From an uncultured Pedobacter sp. (lineage in GTDB: Bacteria; Bacteroidota; Bacteroidia; Sphingobacteriales; Sphingobacteriaceae), in NCBI GenBank assembly GCA_946478755.1, contig CAMLDJ010000081.1, forward strand, positions 1 to 19,432: a stretch of 19,432 nt of DNA, given 5' to 3'. Under the pieces are notes generated by a model. The model made no database searches. It was given only the letters and a program-made list of their open reading frames with translations, and was not told the DNA's origin. The number at the start of each line of letters is the position of its first letter. The first letter of the stretch is position 1. Both the position numbers and the translations under genes were made by a program. Shown in pieces: positions 1 through 7,232 of this stretch.

Positions 1-585
1 AATAAAAGCAGGAGTATCTTTACATAAAACAGTGGTTTTACCGAGAAACTTGTCGCCATAATCCATCAGAAAATCAACCAGCTCAGGCTTGGTATGCGGC
101 GTTGGAATAATCTCAAGTAATCTTAAATAGCGTGGCGGATTAAAAAAATGGGTGCCGCAGAAGTTTGCTTTAAAATCTTCTGAACGGCCTTCGGCCATCA
201 AATGGATCGGTATACCCGATGTATTTGAGGTAACCAGCATACCTGGCCTGCGATATTGTTCTACCTGTTCAAAGATTTTTTTCTTGATATCCAGGTTTTC
301 TACCACAACCTCAATGATCCAGTCATAGTCTGCAATCCTGGCCATATCATCTTCAAAGTTCCCCGTAGTGATCTTGTTCAAAACGTTTTTGGAATAAACA
401 GGAGAAGGGTTGCTTTTGACGGCGTTTAGCAATGCCGTATTTACAATAGTATTCTTATCGCCCTCTTTAGCCGGAATATCCAGCAAAAGCACCGCTACCC
501 CTATATTTGCAAAATGACAGGCAATACGGGAGCCCATAATCCCTGAGCCCAGCACTGCTACTTTATTTATCTTCTTGTTTATCAT
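1..585 (-). CDS. 3-hydroxyacyl-CoA dehydrogenase, N-terminal part (cut by window edge)
   Basis: NAD-dependent oxidation of L-3-hydroxyacyl-CoA in fatty-acid beta-oxidation, in the cytoplasm. The 195 visible residues form the NAD-binding Rossmann domain: a GSGIMG dinucleotide-binding loop at residues 13-18, a TSNTS stretch, and GTHFFNPP at 144-151 with the catalytic His near 146. The frame stays open to the left edge, so the C-terminus is missing. In this phylum such an N-terminus often belongs to an ~800-residue dehydrogenase/enoyl-CoA hydratase fusion (FadN type), but that cannot be seen here; a short 3-hydroxybutyryl-CoA dehydrogenase is also possible. The ATG at 585 overlaps the 3' end of the upstream marR gene by 23 bp, which suggests one transcript and possible translational coupling. 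Confidence 0.9.
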   Translation of the reverse strand, partial: MINKKINKVAVLGSGIMGSRIACHFANIGVAVLLLDIPAKEGDKNTIVNTALLNAVKSNPSPVYSKNVLNKITTGNFEDDMARIADYDWIIEVVVENLDIKKKIFEQVEQYRRPGMLVTSNTSGIPIHLMAEGRSEDFKANFCGTHFFNPPRYLRLLEIIPTPHTKPELVDFLMDYGDKFLGKTTVLCKDTPAFI

Positions 586-1021
586 ATACGGGAAATTTAT
601 AGGCCAATGTAAGTTTGTTCAATTTTTGCAGGGTCACCATCAGGTTATTTTTTTCAGTTGAACTCAGGCTCTTACCCAGATACTCATTGAACGCGATCAC
701 AACGCCCTTTGCCATGTGCCTTTTTTCATAACCAAGATCAGTCAGATAAACCTTTACAGAACGTTTATCCCCCGCAGCAGTTTCCCTGTATATCAGCCCC
801 AGGTCTTCCATATTGTTGAGCATCCTCGACAAGCTCGTGGCCTTTACACCGAGTAGTCCGGCCAGCTGAGAAACCGCTGTCCCCTCTTTGTCAATATTGA
901 TCAACACATACCCTATGGCCTGTGTAATTCCAAATCCCCCGGCAATCTGGTTATAGGTATTCGATACATTCTGCCAAACCACCTTTAAAAAATAATCAAT
1001 TGTTTCCTGTTGTTTCATCAA
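563..1021 (-). CDS. MarR-family transcriptional regulator of the beta-oxidation operon
   Basis: A 152-residue winged helix-turn-helix protein of normal MarR length. The helix-turn-helix spans about residues 45-80, with the recognition helix around VKATSLSRMLNNMEDLG, followed by a beta-wing with the typical GDKRSVKVYLT at 84-94; the flanking N- and C-terminal helices would form the dimer interface. It is the first gene of a transcript that continues into the 3-hydroxyacyl-CoA dehydrogenase, with a 23-bp overlap, so it probably represses fatty-acid degradation genes and is released by an acyl-CoA or similar ligand (inference; the ligand is not visible). Two ATG codons open the frame (1021 and 1018) and either may be used. 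The upstream region holds a good promoter flanked by an inverted repeat, which fits autoregulation. Confidence 0.92.
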   Translation of the reverse strand: MMKQQETIDYFLKVVWQNVSNTYNQIAGGFGITQAIGYVLINIDKEGTAVSQLAGLLGVKATSLSRMLNNMEDLGLIYRETAAGDKRSVKVYLTDLGYEKRHMAKGVVIAFNEYLGKSLSSTEKNNLMVTLQKLNKLTLAYKFPVYDKQEDK

Positions 1022-1025
1022 ATAC

Positions 1026-1070
1026 TATGCTTGCATAACAAAGCTATTGAATTAAAAGCTATTATGCAAA
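1026..1070 (-). promoter_or_regulatory. marR promoter with overlapping inverted-repeat operator
   Basis: Read on the minus strand, a -33 TTTG (1067-1070) and a -7 TAGCTTTG (1039-1046) are 20 bp apart, a full match to the Bacteroidota promoter TTTG-N~20-TAnnTTTG. A perfect 8-bp inverted repeat, TTGCATAA at 1031-1038 and TTATGCAA at 1062-1069, has one arm over the -33 box and the other just past the -7 box at the expected transcription start. A tighter dyad, TATGC-TT-GCATA, lies at 1026-1037. A direct repeat AAGCTATT occurs at 1041-1048 and 1056-1063. This layout suits a MarR dimer repressing its own promoter. The leader would be only about 12 nt. Confidence 0.55.
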
Positions 1071-1095
1071 TACATTCCAGAAAAATATTAACATA

Positions 1096-1129
1096 AAAGA
1101 GCCTTCCTGAATTCACAGGAAGGCTCTTT
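1096..1129 (-). terminator. Rho-independent terminator of the OmpA gene
   Basis: A perfect 14-bp stem: AAAGAGCCTTCCTG at 1096-1109 pairs with CAGGAAGGCTCTTT at 1116-1129 around a 6-nt loop. It lies 20 bp past the OmpA stop codon and is followed on the minus strand by the T-rich TTTTATGTTAATATTTTT. It separates ompA from the marR promoter just downstream. Confidence 0.85.
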
Positions 1130-1148
1130 AAATTTAATATGGTCCGGA

Positions 1149-2468
1149 CTAGAATAAAGTAAATTCTACCCTTCTGTTTTGCTGGCGACCGGAAGCAGTT
1201 TTATTAGACGCAATCGGCTGGTTCTCACCATAACCTGTAGCTTCAATTCTGGACGCATTTGCTCCCTGTGATACCAGGTATGATTTTACCGATTCTGCCC
1301 TGTCTTTAGACAGCCTCATGTTCAACTGATTTGAACCTGTATTGTCGGTATGCCCGGCTAATTTTAAACTAAAGTTTTTGCTGATTAACAGTTCTGCAAC
1401 ACGGTTCAGTGTAGCGTAAGATTTAGCACGGATGGTAGATTTACCTAAATCAAATTCCAGGTTTTTAATTGCATCAGCAACTACTTTACGGTCTTCTTCC
1501 GTAATGATCACTTTCTGAACCGGAGCAGGGGTTTTCAGTGCACAACCAGCCCCATCTACAACAGTTCCGGCCGCTGTACCCGGACATTTGTCTAGTTTAT
1601 CCGCAACACCATCACCATCACTATCTGTCAGCAGATCAGCCATTTCCGTTCTTAACTTTGCATTCTCCGCTTTCTGCGCATCCAGATCACCCTTCAACGC
1701 ATTAGCCGTTTGCTTCGCCTGTAATGCTTCATCATAAGTTAAAGCTACAGGGTTATGCCATGCCAGTTGTGATCCCTGACCCAGTGCAAATTCTAAACCC
1801 GCATAAGCGTAATTGTATTTATCATTGCTCCCGCGATAGTAACCGTCCAGGTTATCACCGTCAACATAATTGACAGTCCATCCCAGATCCAGGTTCATCC
1901 GCTCAGACACCTTAAATTTAGCGCCTACACCGACCGGGATGATCAGTTCACTAATGGTTTTATCACCCGCATATTCTGTCAGCTCACCGCCTCCAACGGC
2001 ATTTTTTACTTTATAACCAGCTAAACCGGCACCAGCTGACGCATACATTTGCACAGTGCTGGTTTTATTAAACATGCTGATATTAAACAGGTTTACCACG
2101 GCATTTAAGCTTCCTGAATAAGAAAGGTTAGTCTCGAAAGCGCTAACGGGACTTGCATTAGCAGTTCCTCCATCGAAAGGTTCAGTATTGTCAGCTTTTA
2201 ATTTGCCTTTCACTCCATCCAGACGTAAGGAGAAATAAGGGGTAAATTGTTTTTTCACATACAATCCGTAACCCAGGCTGGATTTCCAGTTAGAGAAATC
2301 ATTCTTACCTCCAAGTGGGGAAATTGGCGACAGTGCCCCTACGTTTACACCAATGGACCAGGTAGAAAATTGATTTGCCTCAGCCGGTTTGTCTTGTGCC
2401 TGAACAGCACCACCGAACAACAAAGCAGAAAAAGCCAGGGGCAAACATTTAGATAATTTTTGTTTCAT
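1149..2468 (-). CDS. OmpA-family outer membrane protein with TSP type 3 linker
   Basis: Outer-membrane protein that anchors the membrane to peptidoglycan. From the ATG at 2468 it has 439 residues: a signal peptide at 1-24 ending AVQAQ, an N-terminal beta-barrel at about 33-230, a short coiled-coil stretch around 245-280 (EALQAKQTANALKGDLDAQK), one thrombospondin type 3 calcium-binding repeat at 282-298 (DSDGDGVADKLDKCPGT), and an OmpA C-terminal peptidoglycan-binding domain at about 325-436. The residues expected to hold diaminopimelate are present: Asp375 in GHTDNTG and Arg390 in LSKDRAES. An in-frame upstream ATG (2495) would put nine extra residues before a good signal peptide, so 2468 is preferred. 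It appears to be a single-gene unit with its own terminator; no consensus promoter was evident in the short upstream gap. Confidence 0.93.
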   Translation of the reverse strand: MKQKLSKCLPLAFSALLFGGAVQAQDKPAEANQFSTWSIGVNVGALSPISPLGGKNDFSNWKSSLGYGLYVKKQFTPYFSLRLDGVKGKLKADNTEPFDGGTANASPVSAFETNLSYSGSLNAVVNLFNISMFNKTSTVQMYASAGAGLAGYKVKNAVGGGELTEYAGDKTISELIIPVGVGAKFKVSERMNLDLGWTVNYVDGDNLDGYYRGSNDKYNYAYAGLEFALGQGSQLAWHNPVALTYDEALQAKQTANALKGDLDAQKAENAKLRTEMADLLTDSDGDGVADKLDKCPGTAAGTVVDGAGCALKTPAPVQKVIITEEDRKVVADAIKNLEFDLGKSTIRAKSYATLNRVAELLISKNFSLKLAGHTDNTGSNQLNMRLSKDRAESVKSYLVSQGANASRIEATGYGENQPIASNKTASGRQQNRRVEFTLF

Positions 2469-2524
2469 GATAGGAATGTTAGTATAAATATTCAATCTGC
2501 CCCGAACATTTCAATTGTCAGGCC

Positions 2525-2551
2525 AAATTAAAAAACGGCCCTTTAAGGCCG
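2525..2551 (-). terminator. Rho-independent terminator after gamma-glutamyltransferase
   Basis: On the minus strand a CGGCC/GGCCG stem of 5 bp (2536-2540 with 2547-2551) around a 6-nt loop runs straight into TTTTTTAATTT. It lies 35 bp past the ggt stop codon and should end the fadD-ggt transcript before the OmpA gene. Confidence 0.7.
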
Positions 2552-2586
2552 CATTCCAAAGATTTGCTGTTTATAATTCTATACAG

Positions 2587-4299
2587 TTACCAGCCGAGCG
2601 CCCGGTCGTCCCCCCGCGAATCTGCGCCACCCTGGTAATAGCCCCATCTGGTTTTCAAAATGGCATCAACCCTTCCAATATTACCGCGCTGCAAAATCGG
2701 GTAGCCTTTAGCCATCAGCTTTAAAACTGTTAAGCTGTCCAACCCAGCTTTTTCTACATAAACCGTATCGGGCAACCATTGGTGATGAAATTTTTTCGCA
2801 TCTACAGCAGCCTGCATGCTTTTATCGAACTCAACCACATTCAGTATCGTTTGAAAAACAGAAGTGATGATGGTTGAGCCCCCCGGAGTGCCCACAATCA
2901 TAAACAATTGTCCATCTTTTTCAATAATGGTTGGTGTCATAGAACTCAGCATCCGTTTGGCCGGCGCTATGGCATTTGCCTCGCCGCCTACCAGACCATA
3001 AATGTTTGGTGATCCCGGCTTTACAGAAAAGTCGTCCATTTCGTTGTTCAATAAAAACCCGGCACCTTTTACTACCACTGCTGATCCATACGATCCATTG
3101 AGCGTAGTGGTTACAGAGACCGCATTGCCTGCTTTATCCACAATAGAAAAATGTGTGGTTTCTTCATGCTCCTCAACGTTCAGGGCTCCGGCAGTCATTT
3201 CAGCACTTGGGGTCGCATGCCCCCAGTTGAAGTCGGCCATCCTCCTTTTGATATACGCATCGCTGAGCAATTGTGCCTGTGGCACATCGTAAAAATCCGG
3301 ATCGCCAAGATGAGTTGCCCGGTCTGCATACACCCTGCGTTCAGCCTCCACCATCACCTGTACCGTCGAGTCTGCATTTAATCCCCAGCGCTTCAAGGGG
3401 AAGGGCTCAACCGATTTCAACAGCTGTATCAATGCAATCCCACCACTTGAGGGCGGAGGCACAGTTATAATTTTATAATTCTTGTAATTGCCAACGATGG
3501 GTCTACGCCATACAGCTTTATAGCTTTTTAAATCTTCAAGGTTGATGATGCCACCTCCACGCTTCATCTCAGCCAGCAGGCTGTCTGCCACCGGGCCGGC
3601 ATAAAATCCTGCAGCTCCTTTATCCCTGATCTGTTTCAGGGTATTTGACAGCTCCGTCTGTACCAAGACATCACCTTCCTTCCATTCCCTGTCTTTTACG
3701 AATGCCGTACCTGCGGGATTATGTTTTACAAATGTCTCCTTAAACTGATTTAATTCCCTCGCCTGGCGTAAACTGATTTTAAAGCCCTCCCCTGCCAGCG
3801 CAATTGCCGGCTCGATCAGATCGGCCCATTTCAATTTACCATATTTCTGATGTGCAGCGGCCATTCCGGCAACCGATCCAGGTACCCCGGCAGCCAGATG
3901 CCCGTGTACACTTTTATCTTTGACCGGAAGACCTTCCTCGTCCAGGTACATATCTCTTGAAGCTTTAAAGCCTGCCTTCTCCCGGAAATCAAGCGTATTC
4001 ACTGTTCCGGAGGAAGCACGGTAGACCATAAATCCCCCACCGCCGATATTGCCCGCAGCAGGATAAACCACCGCTAAAGCGAACTGTACTGCAACAGCCG
4101 CATCAACAGCATTGCCTCCTTTTTTTAGAATATCCAGTCCAACCCGGGATGCGCTTTCATTTGCAGAGACTACCATTCCGTTTCGGTATTCGGCACTATT
4201 GTCCCGGCCAAGCTGTCCGCCAACACAGCCGGCAAAATGAGTGGCCGCCAGCAGCAGGACAACTGCAAGAAGATCCTTAACCTTTGAAACCTTCCGCAT
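2587..4299 (-). CDS. ggt: Gamma-glutamyltransferase precursor, predicted lipoprotein
   Basis: Hydrolyses or transfers the gamma-glutamyl group of glutathione and related peptides outside the inner membrane. The precursor self-cleaves before a Thr that becomes the nucleophile; here this is the first Thr of TTHFSIVD, residue 381 counting from the ATG at 4299. Other family residues are present: the substrate-binding Arg in LDFREKAG (Arg106), NEMDDF, the LSSM pair, and the oxyanion glycines in GTPGGSTII. The N-terminus MRKVSKVKDLLAVVLLLAA is followed by THFAGC, a lipobox with Cys25, so it is probably a lipoprotein in place of the soluble periplasmic form of E. coli. ATGs at 4338, 4329 and 4305 are also in frame; 4299 gives the cleanest signal peptide. 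It overlaps the end of the upstream acyl-CoA ligase by 23 bp and is probably co-transcribed with it. Confidence 0.94.
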   Translation of the reverse strand: MRKVSKVKDLLAVVLLLAATHFAGCVGGQLGRDNSAEYRNGMVVSANESASRVGLDILKKGGNAVDAAVAVQFALAVVYPAAGNIGGGGFMVYRASSGTVNTLDFREKAGFKASRDMYLDEEGLPVKDKSVHGHLAAGVPGSVAGMAAAHQKYGKLKWADLIEPAIALAGEGFKISLRQARELNQFKETFVKHNPAGTAFVKDREWKEGDVLVQTELSNTLKQIRDKGAAGFYAGPVADSLLAEMKRGGGIINLEDLKSYKAVWRRPIVGNYKNYKIITVPPPSSGGIALIQLLKSVEPFPLKRWGLNADSTVQVMVEAERRVYADRATHLGDPDFYDVPQAQLLSDAYIKRRMADFNWGHATPSAEMTAGALNVEEHEETTHFSIVDKAGNAVSVTTTLNGSYGSAVVVKGAGFLLNNEMDDFSVKPGSPNIYGLVGGEANAIAPAKRMLSSMTPTIIEKDGQLFMIVGTPGGSTIITSVFQTILNVVEFDKSMQAAVDAKKFHHQWLPDTVYVEKAGLDSLTVLKLMAKGYPILQRGNIGRVDAILKTRWGYYQGGADSRGDDRALGW

Positions 4300-6049
4300 C
4301 GGCATAGATCTTTTCGATAATATCAGCATTTTTTTCAAGGATAACCTTCCTTTTCAGACTTAATTTTGGCGTAAGTTCTCCGCCATCGATACTCCATTGT
4401 TTAGGGAGCAAGGCACAGCGTTTTACCTGTTCCCATTTCCCGAAAGACTTACAGCTGAATTCTACAATCTGGTTAAACTTTTCTATCACCTGGCTGTTTT
4501 TAACCATCTCCTCATCCGTACTGTAATTCATTCCTTTTTTTGCGGCCCAGGCTTTTAATGCCACAAAATTCGGAACAATCAGCGCTGCCGGAAATTTACG
4601 GTTCTCGCCCAGCACCATGACCTGCTCCACCAGGACCGTTTCCTTAAATTTATTCTCTATGGTTTGTGGCGCGATATATTTGCCACCTGCGGTTTTAAAT
4701 ATTTCTTTCTTGCGGTCGGTGATTTTAAGGAACCTTCCCCCAACAATTTGTCCGATATCGCCCGTGTGGAACCAGCCATCGCTGTCTACCGTTTCGGCGG
4801 TCAGGTCATCACGAAGGTAATAACCTTTCATAATGGCATGGCCCCTTGCCAAAACCTCCCCGTCTTCGGCAATTTTAATTTCCATTCCTTCAATGGCAGG
4901 TCCAACTGTTCCGAACATGGTATTACCGAAATGATTAACAGTAATCACGGGCGAGGTTTCTGTTAAGCCATAACCTTCAAACACAGGCATCCCTGCCGCC
5001 CAGAAGATCCTTGCCAGGCGGGGGTTTAACGCTGCACCTCCCGAAACAATCACGACAATATGTCCCCCGAGGGCTTCCCGCCATTTCTTAAACACCAGCT
5101 TGCGGGCAATACCAAGCTCGAAGTTGTAAAACCAGCTATTTTTAGTTTCATATTTTTCTGCCAGAGCTACCGACCAGAAAAAGATCCCTCTCTTAATCCC
5201 GGTAAGTGCCTTTCCTTTTTCCATGATCTTTTCGTACACTTTTTCCAGTAATCGAGGAACGGTAGAGAACACATTGGGTTGCACAAATTGAATATCGGCA
5301 ACAATGGTGTCCATACTTTCTGCATAGTATACCCCTACATCCGAATACAGATACAGGTACACGACCATGCGCTCGAAAATATGCGACAGTGGCAAAAAGC
5401 TCAGTCCTTTTCTAATGCCTTCGGGCAAAAGTACAGCCGAATTCTGAAAGTTCTTGACCAGGTTATCATGGGTTAACATCACACCCTTAGGGGTGCCCGT
5501 AGTGCCCGATGTATAGATGAGTGTTAAAATATCCTCTGCCTGTACACCGTCGCGGTACTCCCCGAGGTTTACCCCTGCCTGCGTTTCCGCTGCGTCCAAC
5601 AATATGCTCCAGTTTTCTGCACCAGCTACCTCATCAAATGTATAAATCTTTACCTGTGTTTTTAAAGTCTGATTTACGGCCTGAAGTTTATGATAAAGGG
5701 CCTCATCAGCAGCAAAAACCACTGTCACTTCCGCATTTTCCAGGATAAACCTGATATCATGCTCCGCCAGCGTAGGGTAAAGCGGTACATGATAGGCCCC
5801 GATCTGCATAATTCCAAAATCTGTCAGGTTCCATTCGGGTCTGTTGTGCGACATTACACCTATGCGGGATCCCTTACCCATACCGATACTGATCAATCCT
5901 TTACTCAACAGATCAACCGTATCAGAAAATTTCTGTGTACTGTATTTAACCCAAACCCCTTTTACTTTACCACTGATAAATTCATCCTTCGGAAATTTCT
6001 CTAAATTGTATTGAAGTAGATCGAATACTCTTGTTATCGTTGCAGCCAT
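4277..6049 (-). CDS. Long-chain fatty-acid--CoA ligase (AMP-forming)
   Basis: Activates fatty acids to acyl-CoA through an acyl-adenylate, in the cytoplasm or at the inner membrane face. The 590 residues match the length of the FadD15/FACL group. The adenylate-forming motifs occur in order: the phosphate loop YTSGTTGTPKGVMLTHDN at 179-196, GYGLTETSP at 359-367, HTGD at 428-431, the hinge region ITDRKKEIFKTAGGKYIAP at 443-461, and the C-terminal GELTPKLSLKRK at 557-568 with the adenylation lysine. It is the first gene of an operon with ggt, whose start lies inside its 3' end. Together with the beta-oxidation genes at the left edge it gives the window a fatty-acid catabolism theme, though it is a separate transcription unit. 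The exact chain-length preference cannot be read from the sequence. Confidence 0.94.
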   Translation of the reverse strand: MAATITRVFDLLQYNLEKFPKDEFISGKVKGVWVKYSTQKFSDTVDLLSKGLISIGMGKGSRIGVMSHNRPEWNLTDFGIMQIGAYHVPLYPTLAEHDIRFILENAEVTVVFAADEALYHKLQAVNQTLKTQVKIYTFDEVAGAENWSILLDAAETQAGVNLGEYRDGVQAEDILTLIYTSGTTGTPKGVMLTHDNLVKNFQNSAVLLPEGIRKGLSFLPLSHIFERMVVYLYLYSDVGVYYAESMDTIVADIQFVQPNVFSTVPRLLEKVYEKIMEKGKALTGIKRGIFFWSVALAEKYETKNSWFYNFELGIARKLVFKKWREALGGHIVVIVSGGAALNPRLARIFWAAGMPVFEGYGLTETSPVITVNHFGNTMFGTVGPAIEGMEIKIAEDGEVLARGHAIMKGYYLRDDLTAETVDSDGWFHTGDIGQIVGGRFLKITDRKKEIFKTAGGKYIAPQTIENKFKETVLVEQVMVLGENRKFPAALIVPNFVALKAWAAKKGMNYSTDEEMVKNSQVIEKFNQIVEFSCKSFGKWEQVKRCALLPKQWSIDGGELTPKLSLKRKVILEKNADIIEKIYADAEGFKG

Positions 6050-6473
6050 ATGTGATCAGCTTAATTAAAGATTGTTAATGATTGTAGGCAATACCCAGGT
6101 TGCAGCGCCCTGCTTCTCAAACTTAAAAAAAATAATCAAATTTTTTCCCGGCAATTTCATGGCCGATTAATTTGTATCTTATTTTGCTGATTGGTTTTCT
6201 CCAGGATATTTATCATTTTAAATTTGAGATTTTCCGACTGCTGAAGAAGGATCAGGTATCCGCTAAAGTCTTATTAGAGCTTTACATTTCTTTTGCTTTT
6301 CTTTTGCTATCCTTTTGCTATTGTTTTGCTATCCTTTTGCTCGAACAACAAAAAAGCAATATTAAAGCATAACAAAAGCAGAATAAATGCAAAAGTAAAT
6401 ATTATACCAAGTCGGACACTTTCTTAATTCTTGATGAGGAATATCGCTTCCCTGTTAAGCAGTAATCCTCCTT
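6050..6473. other. Gene-free intergenic region upstream of the acyl-CoA ligase
   Basis: These 424 bp lie between the cutC stop and the acyl-CoA ligase start and hold no convincing gene. Content is AT-rich. On the minus strand TAAGTTTG at 6118-6125 matches the -7 box TAnnTTTG about 70 bp before the ligase start, but no -33 TTG sits at the usual spacing (the nearest is 26 bp away), so the promoter call is weak. The central part carries an 11-bp periodic array, listed separately. A 66-codon TTG-initiated frame on the plus strand from 6172 runs through this array and looks spurious. No clear terminator for cutC was found. Confidence 0.6.
6289..6394. repeat. Nine-step 11-bp phased T-tract/A-tract array
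   Basis: Five TTTTGC motifs start at 6291, 6302, 6313, 6324 and 6335, exactly 11 bp apart, within units such as CCTTTTGCTAT. After a short break, four degenerate units of the form aaAAGCAtaa follow, with GC dinucleotides at 6356, 6367, 6378 and 6389, again exactly 11 bp apart. The first half is T tracts and the second half A tracts. Tracts in helical phase usually mean intrinsic DNA curvature; they could also be binding sites for a protein on one helix face. The array lies about 240 bp upstream of the acyl-CoA ligase start. There are no spacer sequences, so it is not a CRISPR array. Confidence 0.85.
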
Positions 6474-7214
6474 TTACCTTGCCTCGTTCGCCAGTTGAAT
6501 CAGCTGCTGTACGGTAGCGCTGCTGGTTAGGTCGTAGCTAAATTCGTCGGCTTCCGTTCCCATATTCAACCTTGGGTTTCTAAACTCCATTTTGCTGGCA
6601 ATGCTGTGTTTAGCCGAGGCGTGGAACTCTGTAGCTCCGGTAAGTTTGATCAGCTCGGCGATGTTATACACATTGATCCCTGCACCGGGCATGATACTGA
6701 TGCGGCCCCTGGCCTGTGAAATTAACTTTTTCAGTACCGCGGCCCCTTTTAACGCCGAAGATTCAGCACCTGAACTGAGGATTCGTACACAGCCGAGCTC
6801 AATCACGTCTTCCAGGGCTTTAAACAAGTCGTTGCTCATGTCAAACGCACGATGAAAGGTAACGCCCATATCTCCTGCAAGGGCAATCAGTTCGCTGCAG
6901 CGTTTCTTATCCACACTGCCGTCCGGCTTTAAAATACCTATGACCACGCCATCACATTTCAGTTCCCGGCAAATCTTGATGTCCGCTTTCATCAGTTCAA
7001 ATTCCAGGTCTGAATATAAAAAATCTCCTCCCCGCGGTCTGATGATCGGGTAAACCTGGATTTTGAGGAGCTTTTTTGCCAAAGCAATTTGTGCATAACT
7101 GGGGGTAGTGCCGCCTTCCGCCAGGTTGTCGCAAAGTTCTACCCGAATTGCGCCACCCTCCTGCGCTGCCAGGGCAGAGCCTAAGGAATTGGCGCAGACT
7201 TCCATATTGATCAT
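6474..7214 (-). CDS. cutC: CutC-family protein
   Basis: A 246-residue TIM-barrel protein of the CutC family (PF03932), historically called a copper homeostasis protein, although its biochemical role in bacteria is unsettled. Family motifs are present: EGGTTPS at 33-39, RPRGGDFLYS at 59-68, FHRAFD at 120-125, ILSSG at 145-149, MPGAGIN at 175-181 and EFHASAK at 196-202. There is no signal peptide, so it acts in the cytoplasm. An in-frame ATG at 7205 would give MEVCANS, closer to the common family start; the two cannot be told apart here. It follows the glycosylasparaginase with an 18-bp gap on the same strand, which points to co-transcription and perhaps to a link with glycan or amino-sugar breakdown and away from copper (inference). 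Confidence 0.93.
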   Translation of the reverse strand: MINMEVCANSLGSALAAQEGGAIRVELCDNLAEGGTTPSYAQIALAKKLLKIQVYPIIRPRGGDFLYSDLEFELMKADIKICRELKCDGVVIGILKPDGSVDKKRCSELIALAGDMGVTFHRAFDMSNDLFKALEDVIELGCVRILSSGAESSALKGAAVLKKLISQARGRISIMPGAGINVYNIAELIKLTGATEFHASAKHSIASKMEFRNPRLNMGTEADEFSYDLTSSATVQQLIQLANEAR

Positions 7215-7232
7215 AACGAATGCTTTTAGCGA

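Noticed and set aside
2469..2520. Consensus promoter for the OmpA gene
   Set aside because: The AT-rich stretch before the ATG has no TAnnTTTG match at a suitable distance from a TTG.
6172..6372. Plus-strand 66-codon frame, hydrophobic and Leu-rich
   Set aside because: It has a TTG start and its composition follows from the 11-bp TTTTGC repeats it crosses. It shows no recognisable family.
6289..6394. Possible CRISPR array
   Set aside because: The period is 11 bp with no unique spacers and no cas genes nearby.
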